Positions 10,903-21,125 of a stretch of 64,000 nucleotides of DNA are shown here, in pieces. Positions within the stretch are counted from its first letter, which is position 1; every line of letters begins with the position of its first letter. The position numbers were made by a program, and so were the translations under genes. The stretch is from contig OX375879.1 in NCBI GenBank assembly GCA_947359465.1, positions 93,118,078-93,182,077 of the forward strand, in the 5' to 3' direction. The stretch is from Metellina segmentata. Its lineage: Eukaryota; Arthropoda; Arachnida; Araneae; Tetragnathidae. The notes beneath the pieces are model-generated. The model made no database searches. It had not been told where the DNA came from and worked only from the letters and a program-made list of their open reading frames with translations.

Positions 10903-11935
10903 AGATGGTGTTTCTCTATGGCGAATGCCAACGCAATGCAGTCCAGACTGTACGTACATATGCCGTTTGATTTCCAAATGGTCCACATCCAACTTCGGCA
11001 ACCATTGGAAACGTTGTTCAACGTCTCAGAGACACAAGCAGCACTCAAAGTCATCCTAGTTCAGGCAGAACATGGATGTCTAGTAGATTACCAGCAAAAG
11101 ACATACTGGCAAACGCTTTAGTCCATCCCTACAGCACTACTAGACAAATCAGCAACCAGACTTCCTTAGTACAAAGCCAAGTATAGAAAATATTGTACGA
11201 CAATGGTACACATCCCTATCATGCAATTCCGCAACAAGGAATGTTACCGGGAGATCATCAGCGACGCTTTGACTGGTGCAATTCGGCATTGAACGAATTG
11301 GAGGTTTTTTTCCAACATATTATGGTTGGACGAGGCTACGTTTCAACGAAACGGGATGCTGAACCGACACAACACCCATTTCTAGGCTCAAGACAATCCC
11401 TCATGGGGAGTTTCAGTCAGACAGCAGGTGCAGTGGTCCACGAATATGTGGTGCGGAATTTGGAAGGATCGTCTAATATGACCCGTGTTCTATGACGGTT
11501 CACTAAATGGACCGAAATACCTCCAGCTGTTACAGGATGTGTTATCTGACTTTATAGATGCTATTCCTCTGATGTTCTTGTCTTCTCTGTGGTTCTAACA
11601 TGATGACGCCCCACCGCACAAACCCCACGCAGTGCGACAGTTTCTTAAGAAAATATTTAGCCAGCAGGTAATCGGCTACGGTGGCTGTGTTGTATGGCCT
11701 CCACGATCACCAGATCTTACACCACTCGATTTATTCCTCTGGGGTTACATCAAAGATAGGGTGTATGAAACTCCGTTGACAAGTTTGCTGGATTTGCGGT
11801 AGCATATCATCGATAGCTGTGCTACTGTCACACTACAGATGATAAGGAATGTGCATGCCGGCGTGCTTGCTCGAATACAAATGTGTATTGTAGCCGATGG
11901 TGACCTTTTTGAACACACTCGCCATGGTTTTGTTT
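10903..11935 (+). pseudogene. Degenerate DD41D transposase, third lineage
   Basis: Reading across several frames gives an N-terminal piece (VFLYGECQRNAVQ near 10910) corresponding to the YGRANGNG region of the intact copy, then GDHQRRFDWCN near 11250, WLDEATFQRNGMLNRHNTHF (first catalytic Asp), HDDAPPHKPHAVRQFLKK (second Asp) and WPPRSPDLTPLDLFLWGYI (third Asp). Again 41 residues lie between the second and third Asp. Many stops and frameshifts are present. Divergence from the copies at 5.5 kb and 24.3 kb is high, so this is a separate and older lineage. Terminal repeats were not located. Confidence 0.8.
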
Positions 11936-11949
11936 AGCAACAAATTTCT

Positions 11950-13113
11950 TGTTGTTGCTCATATGTTTTTTTTTTACTTTTCTAATGTGCCAAACTGAAT
12001 AACTGGTCAAAGATATCTTATTTCATAACGAAAAAATATTTTTTATCGATGGTACGTATTTCTGAGCCGTATTGACACACATAATAGATTACCTAACTGT
12101 TCATAAAAGAATGTTCTACCAGAAATACTTTCCAAAACAGTCTTTTGTCCAACAGTCTTCTCCGTGACTAAGGAATGGTGATTTACGATACTTCTGATCA
12201 AATTAGCATAATGAACCGATATTCCAAAGATGAATTCTTTGTAGAAATGAAACCGAAAAAGAGAAAAATTTCCTCTCTCAAATTCCGGCTAACAGTTCGT
12301 TCCTCGAACTGGTGATAAATCGATTCATTCGAAAAACAAATCGATCAAGAAATCTCAGTCCCTAAGATATCATTGAAGATGAGCTACATGGATGTATAAA
12401 TCTATTCAGGATTCGTTGGGAAACGCCTTGAAATCATACTACTTGCATTCACTTATTTGATAAGTTTTTAAAATCTTATTTTTTATTTAGCCCTCAAGTA
12501 CTTATTTCTTGATGGTAGTTTACCGTGTTCGGTTTTCTAATGTTTATTTGTCATTTATGTCTAACCATCTGTAGTATTTGCCAATCTAGTTACATAGGTT
12601 TTGAATGGATTGCATGTTGTATCCCGTTTGAAACAACAGTTTTACTGAAATAGGCAAGTTGGGGTAGGTAGTTAATAGTTAATTGAGGTTACGTCGTGTT
12701 GGAACGATACACAGGCTATTGGAAAATATCAAGAATCAATCCTGAAGGGAAAGATCCGATCAGTAGGTTGAACCAGAGAAGAGACTATACTTCGCGGGAC
12801 ATGGTGCATTTCCATTCTATCTGAAGATTTTTAAAAATATGAAATCGGACAATTGCTCTTGTTTGGAAATTGACACAAATGTGTTCCCTTACAGCATCAT
12901 GGCATCTGTCGACCACCTTAAAATCACTTAGCTCGGGAACATTGTTTTGATCAAGGAAACTAGGGTCAAAATTATTGGATTGATGAAATTCATTCATGTC
13001 AACCAATCGTTCAAGCGGTCAGGGATTGTAGATTGAAACATTCCCGGTTCGAACCCGGATCAAGGCAGGAATATGTATGTCTAGAGTGAATATGTGATCT
13101 CACACAAGAGGGT
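11950..13113 (+). other. Intron sequence with weak SINE-like traces
   Basis: A short stretch at 12716-12760 (AGGCTATTGGAAAATATC, GGGAAAGATCCGATC) looks like an eroded antisense SINE end. At 13020-13070 a B-box-like CGGTTCGAACCCGG in a tRNA-like context may be a SINE head. Nothing else recognised. Confidence 0.4.
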
Positions 13114-13440
13114 TGGTAAGTATTGTAATTAACGTCGCACTGAAGCGAAGGGATGGGCTATTGGTGACATTCCGAAATCCAATACGAAGGGAAAGGACCG
13201 AGGACAACACCATATAATTTTGAACCACGGTTAGATGACGAGGTCACTTCTAAACTGGCACCCCACTCTCCAAACTTCCACACCGCGCCAATGCGAGTAC
13301 ATTTGAGACCACGTCAAATTTAATGTGCCCCAGCCCCTCTTTGTACACGACTGTCTTCGGTTGGATTTGAACTCTCCTATTGCTAATCCGTTGCTTTTCC
13401 AACCGCGGTAAAGAGGCTCCTATTAATGGGTTGTTATGTG
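13114..13440 (-). mobile_element. SINE copy with a second tRNA-like head
   Basis: Read on the minus strand, the 3' end (GTCGCACTGAAG side) and body match the type I SINE but with many differences. The head is different: ACCGCGGTTGGAAAAGCAAC, then a B-box-like GAGTTCAAATCC. It belongs to an older SINE branch, as do 21745, 28555, 41933, 42133 and 49077. Confidence 0.75.
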
Positions 13441-13474
13441 AATGTATAATATGCATGTGAGATGTAACGTGAAC

Positions 13475-13708
13475 TCAAGAGGCTTATAGGTTCGTCTAGA
13501 ACAAGCATGTAAAATATATATAATATGCATGTGATCGGTTAAGCAGGCGCACAGTTTCCCCAACCTAAATCCTTTTCGCCTCTACGTAACATCAAGAGGC
13601 TTATAGGTTCGTCTAGAACAAGCATGTCAAATATATGTAATATGCATGTGATCGGTTAAGCAGGAACACAGTTTCCCCAACCTAAATCCCTTTCGCCTCT
13701 ACGTAACA
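13475..13708. repeat. Two tandem 117-bp units
   Basis: The unit begins TCAAGAGGCTTATAGGTTCG and ends CGCCTCTACGTAACA. Copies start at 13475 and 13592 and differ at only a few positions. A partial relative (ATAATATGCATGTGA) lies just upstream at about 13446. The array abuts the truncated end of the Tc1 element at 13709. Confidence 0.85.
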
Positions 13709-14107
13709 TCAAAATTCCAGCCTTCGTCGCCGATGATAAGCAGTCATTAACCAGTGTTTGCTGCGGAGGCCCATGCGCAGCAGCGTTCGCTGAACCGTTG
13801 TTAAGGATACACTCTTGGTAGCCCCTTGGTTCATCTGGGCGGTCAGTTGCTCAACAGTTGCACGTCTATTCGCCCGAACGCATCTCCGTAGTATTCGTTC
13901 GCCTCTGTCATCTATAGCCCGTGGTGCACCACATGTGCCACGCCGCTGATTTTGGACAGTGCCATTTTGCCATGCACGGTATACTTTTACCACGGCGGCA
14001 CGCGAACAGTTCACAAAATTAGCCGTTTCGGAAATGCTTCTACCCCTGGCTCTAAAGCCAATAATCATGCCCTTTTGGACGTCGGATAAATCGCTACGTT
14101 TCTGCAT
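13709..14107 (-). pseudogene. Tc1-like transposase N-terminal domain, truncated
   Basis: Starting at MQKRSDLSDV (14107), about 130 residues are open: a paired helix-turn-helix DNA-binding domain with GMIIGFRARGRSISETANFV, VVKVYRAWQNGTVQ and the RRGTCGAPRAIDDR linker, then a second HTH (ATVEQLTAQMN, TVQRTLLRMGLRS). All three catalytic residues are missing because the element is truncated. Upstream in-frame Met codons exist (14170) but the 33980 copy supports 14107 as start. This copy lacks the stop seen at the matching position of the 33.8-kb copy. Confidence 0.85.
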
Positions 14108-14252
14108 TACGCCAATGATCGAAATGCTTTCCGATGCCCTAGGACATCCTTTATATACACTCCACTGCAATGTGCTGTCACCTGCCTTTTGTGATTGGTT
14201 ATTTCACGTTGACGTCGAAAGTAGGTGGTCACATTAATGTGACTGGACTGTG
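13709..14252 (-). mobile_element. 5' half of a Tc1-like (DD36E-type) transposon
   Basis: On the minus strand it begins at 14252 with CACAGTCCAGTCACATTAAT, the same terminal repeat as the element at 33832, with TA at 14253-14254. It is cut off at 13709 within the transposase gene and directly joined to the 117-bp tandem repeat. The other end is missing, so it cannot move as a unit. Confidence 0.88.
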
Positions 14253-14254
14253 TA

Positions 14255-14498
14255 TTTCGCTTTCAAAGAACAAGAAAAATTCAGAAAAGTTGGTAAGCCT
14301 GAATTTTACAAATATTTGCCAGACAGATTTAAAAACACTCGAAAATTCTCATATGAGATTATTTCCATGTTTGGAAGTAGTTATTGGTGCGAGCAACTAC
14401 TTTCACTTATGAAAGGAAATGAGTCTCCTGTTAGATCCAGAATTACTGACATTCACCTTAAGTCAGTTTTCAAAGTTATAACTGCGAACAATTTATAA
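14255..14498 (+). pseudogene. hAT transposase C-terminal fragment
   Basis: One open frame reads FKEQEKFRKVGKPEFYKYLP, then IISMFGSSYWCEQLLSLMKG and SPVRSRITDIHLKSVFKV before a natural stop. This matches the hAT C-terminal dimerisation region as found in GTF2IRD2/ZBED-like domesticated and transposon proteins (FGSxYxCEQxFSxM). The Tc1 half-element ends immediately before it, so the rest of the hAT gene was lost or displaced. Confidence 0.75.
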
Positions 14499-14897
14499 CC
14501 CTAAATAGATAAGATGGTAGCAGGGAAGAGATGCTAAGTGTCCGAAAAAAAAATATTAATTTTACCGTTATCCTTGTCCTTTTTTTGTACTGTGTTTTCA
14601 AAATAACTTTGTTACTATAAAATTTGAAGTTTTCATTTTTGTGCGGTTCGCATAAACTAAGACCGTGTTTATTTGGGCCGTTTTAGCATTTGATTTTGAC
14701 ATGCTTGGTTTAGAAGAACTTATGACTTTTAATTTACGAAAACATGTCTACAGGAAATATATGGAAAGTTTTATTGAGGAATAGAGCTTGTATCCCCCAG
14801 GTTGTCTGCCCATAGTTGTTGAAGTCGCTTGCTTTCAACTTCTCACCGGACATAACTACTTTAAAAGACACTTATATCGTACTAGAGTAGCCGGATA

Positions 14898-15033
14898 TTT
14901 GCTATCTCAATGAAATGACTAGAGACCACCTGCAGGACTGCCCTACAATTCCTGATAATGCAATTGCAAATTATAAAAGATAATGTTTTTAAATCATATT
15001 GAATCACCTAGGTCTGGGCTGGGTCACCTAGAT
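14898..15033. repeat. Left copy of a 137-bp tandem duplication split by a hAT insertion
   Basis: TTTGCTATCTCAATGAAATG through CACCTAGGTCTGGG recurs at 16113-16235. If the hAT element and one 8-bp duplication are removed, the two copies become adjacent with a 137-bp period. Confidence 0.8.
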
Positions 15034-16103
15034 CAGTGCTCCCCAACCTTTTTATTGCCGCGGACCGGATCATCGTTTGATAATTTTAACGCGGCTCGCT
15101 GTGGGGGGAGGGGGACGTTGATTGTTTATATTTTAGATTGTTTTGATTTAATAATTTTAATTTAATTGTATTTAAACATGCCTTCAAAATAAAATACAGT
15201 TACACCAAAAAATGAATATAAAGTGATTTAACATTTTAACTCACTGGAACGCTAAATCAATGAGAACCCTGAGCTTGTTTCATTGAAACGAGACGGTTTC
15301 ATCTGGGGGTAATAGAAGACAATGACACCCGAAGTGTGTTGCTTATGTCCAGTTTATTCCGTTGTTATGTTTTGGTTGCTGTCACTGCAGAAAAACCCGC
15401 TTCACACAGATAGGTTGTCGGAAATGGCAATAGGGATTTAAGTGCTGTGGTGGTAATCTCAGGGTATTACGCCATGACTTTAATCCAGAACACCGGCAGA
15501 GTTGTTGTCTCGAACGTAGTTTTAAGGCCGCCTTTATTTACAATCTCCAGCAGTTGATCTTCTTGCACAGACATGCTAGATTCGCCTGATTTGTTGACAA
15601 ATGGGTTACGGATCCATTCCTTACTAGCTCGTGAGTCTTTTGTGGTTGGGAAGTAACGATCAAACTCTTTTAAAAGAAAAGACAGGCGATCGTGCACCAA
15701 CTGGGAGAATGAATGTTTAGGCTCAGTCTCGCCTAAAATCCCCGCTAATGTCTGAAACATGTCCAAAATGCCTCTGTTCACGCGCCGTCCCCACAACTTC
15801 AGTTTGGCTTTAAATGCAGCTACTCTTTATCTGCCAACTTGAAAACAGCTATCACATTTGTCAAAATTGGAAAATAGAGACATACAGAATTCAGAAATCA
15901 TAATTGAAGCTCCAGTAACAGAACAAATTTCAAGTTCTGATTTACCGCCTCCTAATTTGAGTGGACATTTCATAGATAAGAACCGCACAAACCCGAGAGA
16001 AATACACCACAGTAAATAAAATGGAAATAGTTTAATGTTCCTTGGGCGGCCCGGTACCATTTGATCCACGGACCGGTACCGGCCCGGGGGTTGGGGACCA
16101 CTG
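15034..16103 (-). mobile_element. hAT transposon with 8-bp target duplication, internally deleted
   Basis: The ends are CAGTGCTCCCCAACC and, inverted, CAGTGGTCCCCAACC, followed by GC-rich CGGACCGG-type repeats. Flanking ACCTAGAT occurs at 15026-15033 and 16104-16111: a perfect 8-bp target duplication diagnostic of hAT. The 1070-bp length is short for an autonomous hAT, and only the C-terminal part of a transposase is inside, on the minus strand. Confidence 0.93.
15225..15796 (-). pseudogene. hAT transposase C-terminal half (GTF2IRD2/ZBED-like)
   Basis: From 15796 leftwards the frame reads RRVNRGILDMFQTLAGIL, SQLVHDRLSFLLKEFDRYFP, EWIRNPFVNKSGESSM and VFWIKVMA before a stop at about 15467. 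Past the stop it continues with TTYLCEAGFSAVTATKT and a further stop, then LDISNTLRVSLSSI. These are the insertion-domain end and dimerisation region of hAT transposases. The N-terminal BED finger and catalytic core start are missing. At least three stops are present. Confidence 0.85.
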
Positions 16104-16111
16104 ACCTAGAT

Positions 16112-16235
16112 CTTTGCGATCTTAATGAAATGACTGGAGACCACCTCAAGGATTCCTTACAATTCCTGATAATGCAATTGTAAATTATATATTAGATAAT
16201 GTTTTTAAACCATATTGAATCACCTAGGTCTGGGT
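16112..16235. repeat. Right copy of the 137-bp tandem duplication
   Basis: TTTGCGATCTTAATGAAATG through CACCTAGGTCTGGG; partner of 14898-15033. Confidence 0.8.
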
Positions 16236-16726
16236 TGCTTGTCGACTGTCTCCGTGACGGGCGAGGATAAAAAATTCTAGAAAATAAGATAGAATATAAT
16301 GTAATGTATACGAGGGATATATAATGTACGATATAACATAACAGCCTGGATAGACATGTCATCTCAGTGCCATGTTCTGTTCATCCCAACTCCACTCGTT
16401 TATACTGGTACAGTTTCCCACGACACCAAACACGGGAGTGTATAATGGTGTTAGTTTGAAACACACTGATTTTAACAGATGGTGAGATGGCCTCTGCCAT
16501 AGAACATGCTTCCACATTCTGCTCAAAAACGCACAGATATTGCTTTGTTTACTGAATAGCTGAAAACAAAGCTTCATTGTATAACTCCAGTTTCCGCTTC
16601 TCTTTTTTTAATTTAGAATCACACGTGGTTAATTTAGCAAAAAATGACTGGATTTTTGTTCGGTTTGGAGACGTGAAGCTGAATGTTCTTGATATGAGAT
16701 TGACAAATGCACAAAAGAAATAAAGA

Positions 16727-16728
<2 letters not shown>

Positions 16729-16790
<62 letters not shown>
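16729..16790. repeat. (TA)n microsatellite, left
   Basis: About 31 uninterrupted AT dinucleotides directly abutting the left end of the element at 16792. Confidence 0.97.
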
Positions 16791-16792
<2 letters not shown>

Positions 16793-17168
16793 TAGGGGGC
16801 GTGGCCCCTGCTCGCTAAAGCTCGCCAACCCCCGGAGGATTGCTTCGCGAACCTATGCTCGCTTCGCTCGCCTCAATGAAGACATGTGTCCTAGCAGAAG
16901 GAATTGTTTGCAAAATATGATGTACCAAATCATATTTTTCAAACCTAAATATGTTGCTGTTTTTCAGAAAAGATAGTACCTCTGGAATCAGAATTCAAAT
17001 GAAAACTTTGAGCAAATTTTGACTCGAAATGTGAGCGGTCATTTGGAAATTCAATACCCAGCATGTTGTTTGTGTGTACATTTTCCCAGCACTCAAACGA
17101 CCCAAACTTTTTCATTGAGTTTGTTGCCGAAAGTTGTAGTGCAAGCGTCTTGTTGAACTATAATTGTT

Positions 17169-17184
17169 GGCCCTGAAAAGGACC
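17169..17184 (-). promoter_or_regulatory. Histone-mRNA-like 3' stem-loop (antisense)
   Basis: On the minus strand the 16-mer GGTCCTTTTCAGGGCC fits the metazoan histone 3' processing stem-loop (six-base stem, TTTC loop) with one G-U pair. No histone coding sequence is adjacent, so it is probably a captured or mimic sequence. Confidence 0.5.
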
Positions 17185-17195
17185 GTTTTTTAAAT

Positions 17196-17211
17196 GGCCC
17201 TGAAAAGATCC
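17196..17211 (-). promoter_or_regulatory. Second, eroded histone-like stem-loop (antisense)
   Basis: Minus-strand GGATCTTTTCAGGGCC keeps the TTTC loop with one stem mismatch, 27 bp from the first copy. Confidence 0.4.
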
Positions 17212-17577
17212 TCCGTTTTCTATTATAAACTAACTGCAACAGCTCATTAAAATTTCCTTTTTTTTTTTTTTTTTTTCAATAAAATTTCTTCGATAACGCT
17301 ATAAATTCAATCGATGCGCGAGACTTCGCGATAAACAAACAATCGTACAGTGTTGCCAAAACGGGATTACAAATAACGTCTTTTTTGCGTGCCACGTAAG
17401 AGAATTATATATATAGATATATATATCATTTCCTTATTAGTATCCTAATAATTGTTTTCATAGCTAACAAAGACGGGTTCTTACTACAGTGCTATCTTAG
17501 AATGTAACAGAGTTTACCCCTGGTCTCTGACTATTTTATAACATTTGATGAAAACTCATTAGGGGCCAGGCCCCCTA

Positions 17578-17578
<1 letters not shown>

Positions 17579-17643
<65 letters not shown>
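17579..17643. repeat. (TA)n microsatellite, right
   Basis: About 32 TA dinucleotides flanking the element end at 17578. Confidence 0.97.
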
Positions 17644-17646
<3 letters not shown>

Positions 17647-18654
17647 GTGATCCTCCTTGTGATGTGATTATCCTTGTGAAAAACAATTTAGATATAGTCT
17701 GTTTACTGATTAGGTTAGATTAGCATTAAATTGAACTAACCAAAACAACGTTCATAGAAATTTATTTAATATTTTCTTACGACTAATAGTTAAATTTAGA
17801 TGCTGGGGCCACCATAAAACGAAAACGGCGCAAATTCTTGACCTGCCAATCATGCCCTATTCATAATTTAAGAGGCGCCACCGTTCATATAATGGGAGTC
17901 AACAGAAATATCTAAAATGGACCCCCACTTTCTATATTTCATGTTATTAGCCACTCTGTATTTAACTTTTTTTTAGTATATTTCCACGAAATTCAACTAT
18001 TAGTCCAAAATATTGACAACATTCATAAAATTCTTACTACGGTATGAATTTTAATTTTATGAAGGAAAATACCAAAATTGCATTCTTTTCGTGTATTGTA
18101 ATCAAATAATTAAACATGCTCTTTGAATGACGTTTCTAATTTACTGTCATGTTTGAAAGTCCACTTGTCATTTTAATTAAATTTTGTATTTAAACATGTC
18201 ATAATGCAATTGTATCATTCATCTGTCTCTCCTCGTTTCTTTGTTAATTGTCAAGACTTTTAATAGCCTTGTCAAAGTTTTCAGCTTTTAAATCGTTTTA
18301 TCATTAGCTTCCACTGGGAACAAGACTCAAATCTGGTGACATGTTTGTTAAAACACACAGGAGACTATCTGCCTGTGACTTTGGAATCTTCATTCATATA
18401 ATCTTATACTTCTTCATTCACAACAAGCATGCCTTTTCAAATCATGTCAGATTCAATGAAAGGATGGAAGCGCACAATGAGGTTATTTATGTGCTCGTGT
18501 ACCGAATTGAAATTATCTTTTCCCCCGGGATTGCTACATTTCAACTTTTGGCAAAGCAAGGTGTCATATTCCCCACTTAATGTCAAAATTTGTATGACAT
18601 CCAACAGCACTTCATCGAGTTGGAATGACAACTACGATTAAAAGTAAAATTAAG
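17644..18654 (+). other. Intron sequence, no gene recognised
   Basis: AT-rich; two overlapping small open frames near 18341-18641 show no domain. Confidence 0.45.
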
Positions 18655-18754
18655 ATAGATATGCAAATAAAATATCAGTGCGTAACACCCATTTGGGAGA
18701 AACTTCAATGTATTCAACTCGTTGATAAGGATTATTTTGTAATATGTCGTTTAA

Positions 18755-19607
18755 AGGCCGGTTTACACGCTACGATAAATTGTAGCAATTTATCGTAACG
18801 ATCGAATTGTTTCGATTTATCGTTGGGTGTAAACAGGACATTGTAGCGATTAATTGGAATTGGAATTGGATTGGATGGTTGATGCCGGCCGGCATCAATT
18901 TCTACGAATCGTAACGATATGTTGGAACGTGTAAACAAGTGGCAGCCATTTCTCGCTACGATTTGACTCAGTTTGCACTTGCATCTGCATCAGAAATGTT
19001 GTGTCTTATAGTTCGTTCTTTGATTAACTGTTGTTTTTATTCGAATCATGGCAGTTAAACAAACTCCTCGAGAGTTCTTGAGTGAATTCATTGAACTTTA
19101 TCGGAGTTTTACCTGCTTGTGGCTCGTTAAGAGCAAAGAATACTCCGACAGGAATAAAAAAGACCTTGCTTATACAGAGCTCGTTAAAAAATACAAGGAA
19201 TTGGATCCGTCGGCTGACAGAAACATTGTTGTGAAAAAAATTAATGCATTGCGTACGGTTTATAAGAAAGAACTGTCAAAAGTTAACAATTCGGCAAAAT
19301 CCGGGACAGGTGCGGATGACATCTATAAACCTACTTTGTGGTGCTTCGACCTTCTGCCTTTTTTGAACAACAAGGACTCTGCAAGACTTTTTCACTTTTC
19401 TCGCTAAACAACCGATATATAACAACAACACTACTTCCTCCATGGCTAAAGCTTATTTAGAGGTCGATAGCGGTCAACAACGAATATTCGACAAGAAATT
19501 GTTACGATTTATCGTAGCGTGTAAACAGTACTCACACTTTCGATTTATTGGAACAATAAATTTGTCAATCACATCGTAACGATTTATCGTAGCGTGTAAA
19601 CCCGCCT
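18755..19607 (+). mobile_element. PIF/Harbinger-type non-autonomous element carrying a MADF gene
   Basis: Ends AGGCCGGTTTACACGCTACG and, inverted, AGGCGGGTTTACACGCTACG (about 25 bp, two differences) are flanked by TAA (18752-18754 and 19608-19610), a 3-bp target duplication typical of PIF/Harbinger. Subterminal GTGTAAAC and ATTTATCGTA motifs recur at both ends (for example 18826, 18931, 19505-19530), plausible protein-binding sites. No DDE transposase is present in the 853 bp. TTAA also occurs on both sides, so a 4-bp duplication is an alternative reading. Confidence 0.85.
19048..19407 (+). CDS. MADF-domain protein of a Harbinger element
   Basis: The 119-residue intact frame is almost entirely one MADF domain (a Myb/SANT-like DNA-binding fold): FLSEFIELYRSFTCLWLVKS (residues ~10-30), KEYSDRNKKDLAYTELVKKY, IVVKKINALRTVYKKELSKV, and the closing TLWCFDLLPFLNN (~97-110). 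In PIF/Harbinger transposons a second gene encodes such a protein, which binds element ends and helps bring the transposase to the nucleus. Here it is the only gene. It starts 293 bp inside the left end with an A at -3 (atcATGG). After the domain it ends abruptly, so it may be C-terminally truncated relative to autonomous relatives. Alternatively it is a captured host MADF exon. Confidence 0.85.
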   Translation: MAVKQTPREFLSEFIELYRSFTCLWLVKSKEYSDRNKKDLAYTELVKKYKELDPSADRNIVVKKINALRTVYKKELSKVNNSAKSGTGADDIYKPTLWCFDLLPFLNNKDSARLFHFSR

Positions 19608-20099
19608 TAAGATCGGAATTTCACTGTACAAAATAAAACATAATCTAAGGCCATAACAGACATTTCGAATACTTGGTTCCAATTCGTGATCTTGGTATAC
19701 GATGTTAGAACTATGTTGAAATGATTTCAGATCTATTTAACTTGTCAGAAATGATTGCTTTGTATTACATCAATCGAGAACCAAATACAAGTATGCAAAT
19801 AAAATATAAAATATGAGGTCGTAACAGACGTTTAGGAGACTTGGTTCTAACAGGTAATCTTCGGAAACAATGTTAGAACAATGTTGGTACAACTTCAGAA
19901 ACTCCGATCTATTTAACTCATTGGCAAGGATTGTTTTGTAATAAATCGCTTAAGATTCAAATATACGAATAAAATATAACATATCAGGGGTAACAGACGT
20001 TTAAGAGCCTTCGTGCTAATCGCAAACGTTGGGGTTATAGATGTCAAAATTATGATGATATACATAATCTTCAGAATATTCATAACGGAATATTTTTCA

Positions 20100-20155
20100 T
20101 ATTCCGATTGCTCGTTGTGTTACTCTAATACGATGTTATTTAAAAATTACCAATT
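20100..20155 (+). repeat. Type I SINE 3' fragment
   Basis: TTCCGATTGCTCGTTGTGTT then ACTCTAATACGATGTT and an ATTACCAATTACC end match the SINE tail. Confidence 0.55.
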
Positions 20156-20329
20156 ACCTTCATATTCCGTTTTACTCGTTGGCAACAGTTAAATATAATA
20201 TAGCAAATGTTAACGCATAACCTTAAACAAAACAATGCTTAATTTATTATAATTTTTCATCCGATTTTATACGTAGTTCATTTTTGTGAACTAGATATAA
20301 AATCGAAAAACAATATTTTCCTTAAGGTG

Positions 20330-20489
20330 TATCTTGGAGAGTGGAGTGCCAGCTCAGGTGTTGCCTCGTCATCTGACCATGGTTCAAAATTACGTGGTGT
20401 TGTCCTCGGTTGTTCCCTTGAGGGATTGATCCCGGACCGTCGTCAATAGCCCGTTGTGTTACTCTAGTACGACGTTAGTTAAAAATTAT
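20330..20489 (+). mobile_element. 5'-truncated type I SINE
   Basis: Runs from TTGGAGAGTGGAGTGCCAGC to CTCTAGTACGACGTTAGTTA. A few percent diverged from the 21126 copy. Confidence 0.8.
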
Positions 20490-20534
20490 CAAGATACCTA
20501 AGGCGTATCTTTAATTCCGAATCTTAAGTGTTGA

Positions 20535-20587
20535 GTCAGAGGACAATGGTTGTGTTGCTCTTGTACGACGTTAATTACAAATTACCA
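20535..20587 (+). repeat. Short SINE tail fragment
   Basis: TGTGTTGCTCTTGTACGACG TTAATTACAAATTACC-like end. Confidence 0.5.
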
Positions 20588-20589
20588 GA

Positions 20590-21113
20590 TAATAATGTGC
20601 AAAATGTCACATTTTTACCAAGTATTCACACGAAGATTTAAACAATTTAGTAAACAAGGAGAACAGTTTTGCAATGATAATTATATCAAATAATTACGAA
20701 ATTGCAATAACTACGAAAAAGTGATATTGTTAATAGAATGACAATGTTTGATAAATATTTCCCCAGTTAACTAAGTAATAACGTTAACAATATGACGCAA
20801 AATCTTGAAAATTTAACCCATTGAGCGTCACGAGATTTCCGAGTGGAGTAGTATTGGTTTTACCCCACAATACACACATATGATGACTGCCCTCATCGAT
20901 TGTTTGAAAGAATCTAGGAGATTCTATTGCTCAATAAGCTTAATTCTGGTTAGAAGTTAGGCAGGTTGCAGATCGGATACATGCGTGTATTATCTTCTAC
21001 TTAAGTTAGTGATCAGGGGAGGCTTTTTTTGGCAATTAACAAAAACAATTTTTTAACAATTGAGAACATCACGAACACAAAGAAACGGATCACACGAGAA
21101 TACGTGTGTGTGT
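20590..21113 (+). other. Intron sequence, no features recognised
   Basis: AT-rich, no coding or repeat match visible. Confidence 0.4.
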
Positions 21114-21125
21114 CCATCTATTCTC

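Larger units (their letters stand above)
16792..17578. mobile_element. Element between two TA arrays with inverted hairpin ends
   Basis: Left end CTAGGGGGCGTGGCCCC (16792-16808) and right end GGGGCCAGGCCCCCTAG (17562-17578) are inverted copies. Each can fold on itself (GGGGCC/GGCCCC) and each ends in CTAG next to TA repeats. CTAG preceded by a GC hairpin is the 3' signature of Helitrons, here present at both ends in opposite orientations; alternatively it is a MITE that targets TA microsatellites. No transposase is encoded. The interior has a GC-rich CGCTTCGCTCGCC motif and two histone-type stem-loops. Confidence 0.7.
18655..20060. repeat. Degenerate ~170-bp tandem repeat, about four copies, split by a Harbinger element
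   Basis: Anchors such as GCAAATAAAATATCAGTGCG (18662), AAAATAAAACATAATC (19629), AAATAAAATATAAAATATGA (about 19797) and AATAAAATATAACATATCAG (about 19969), each followed by GTAACA.AC.TTT..GAG, mark units of about 170 bp. The Harbinger element (18755-19607) lies inside the first unit, and neighbouring units show the empty site. Confidence 0.7.

Noticed and set aside
16634..16976. ORFs through the (TA)n arrays (IYIYIY repeats)
   Set aside because: Microsatellite translation only.
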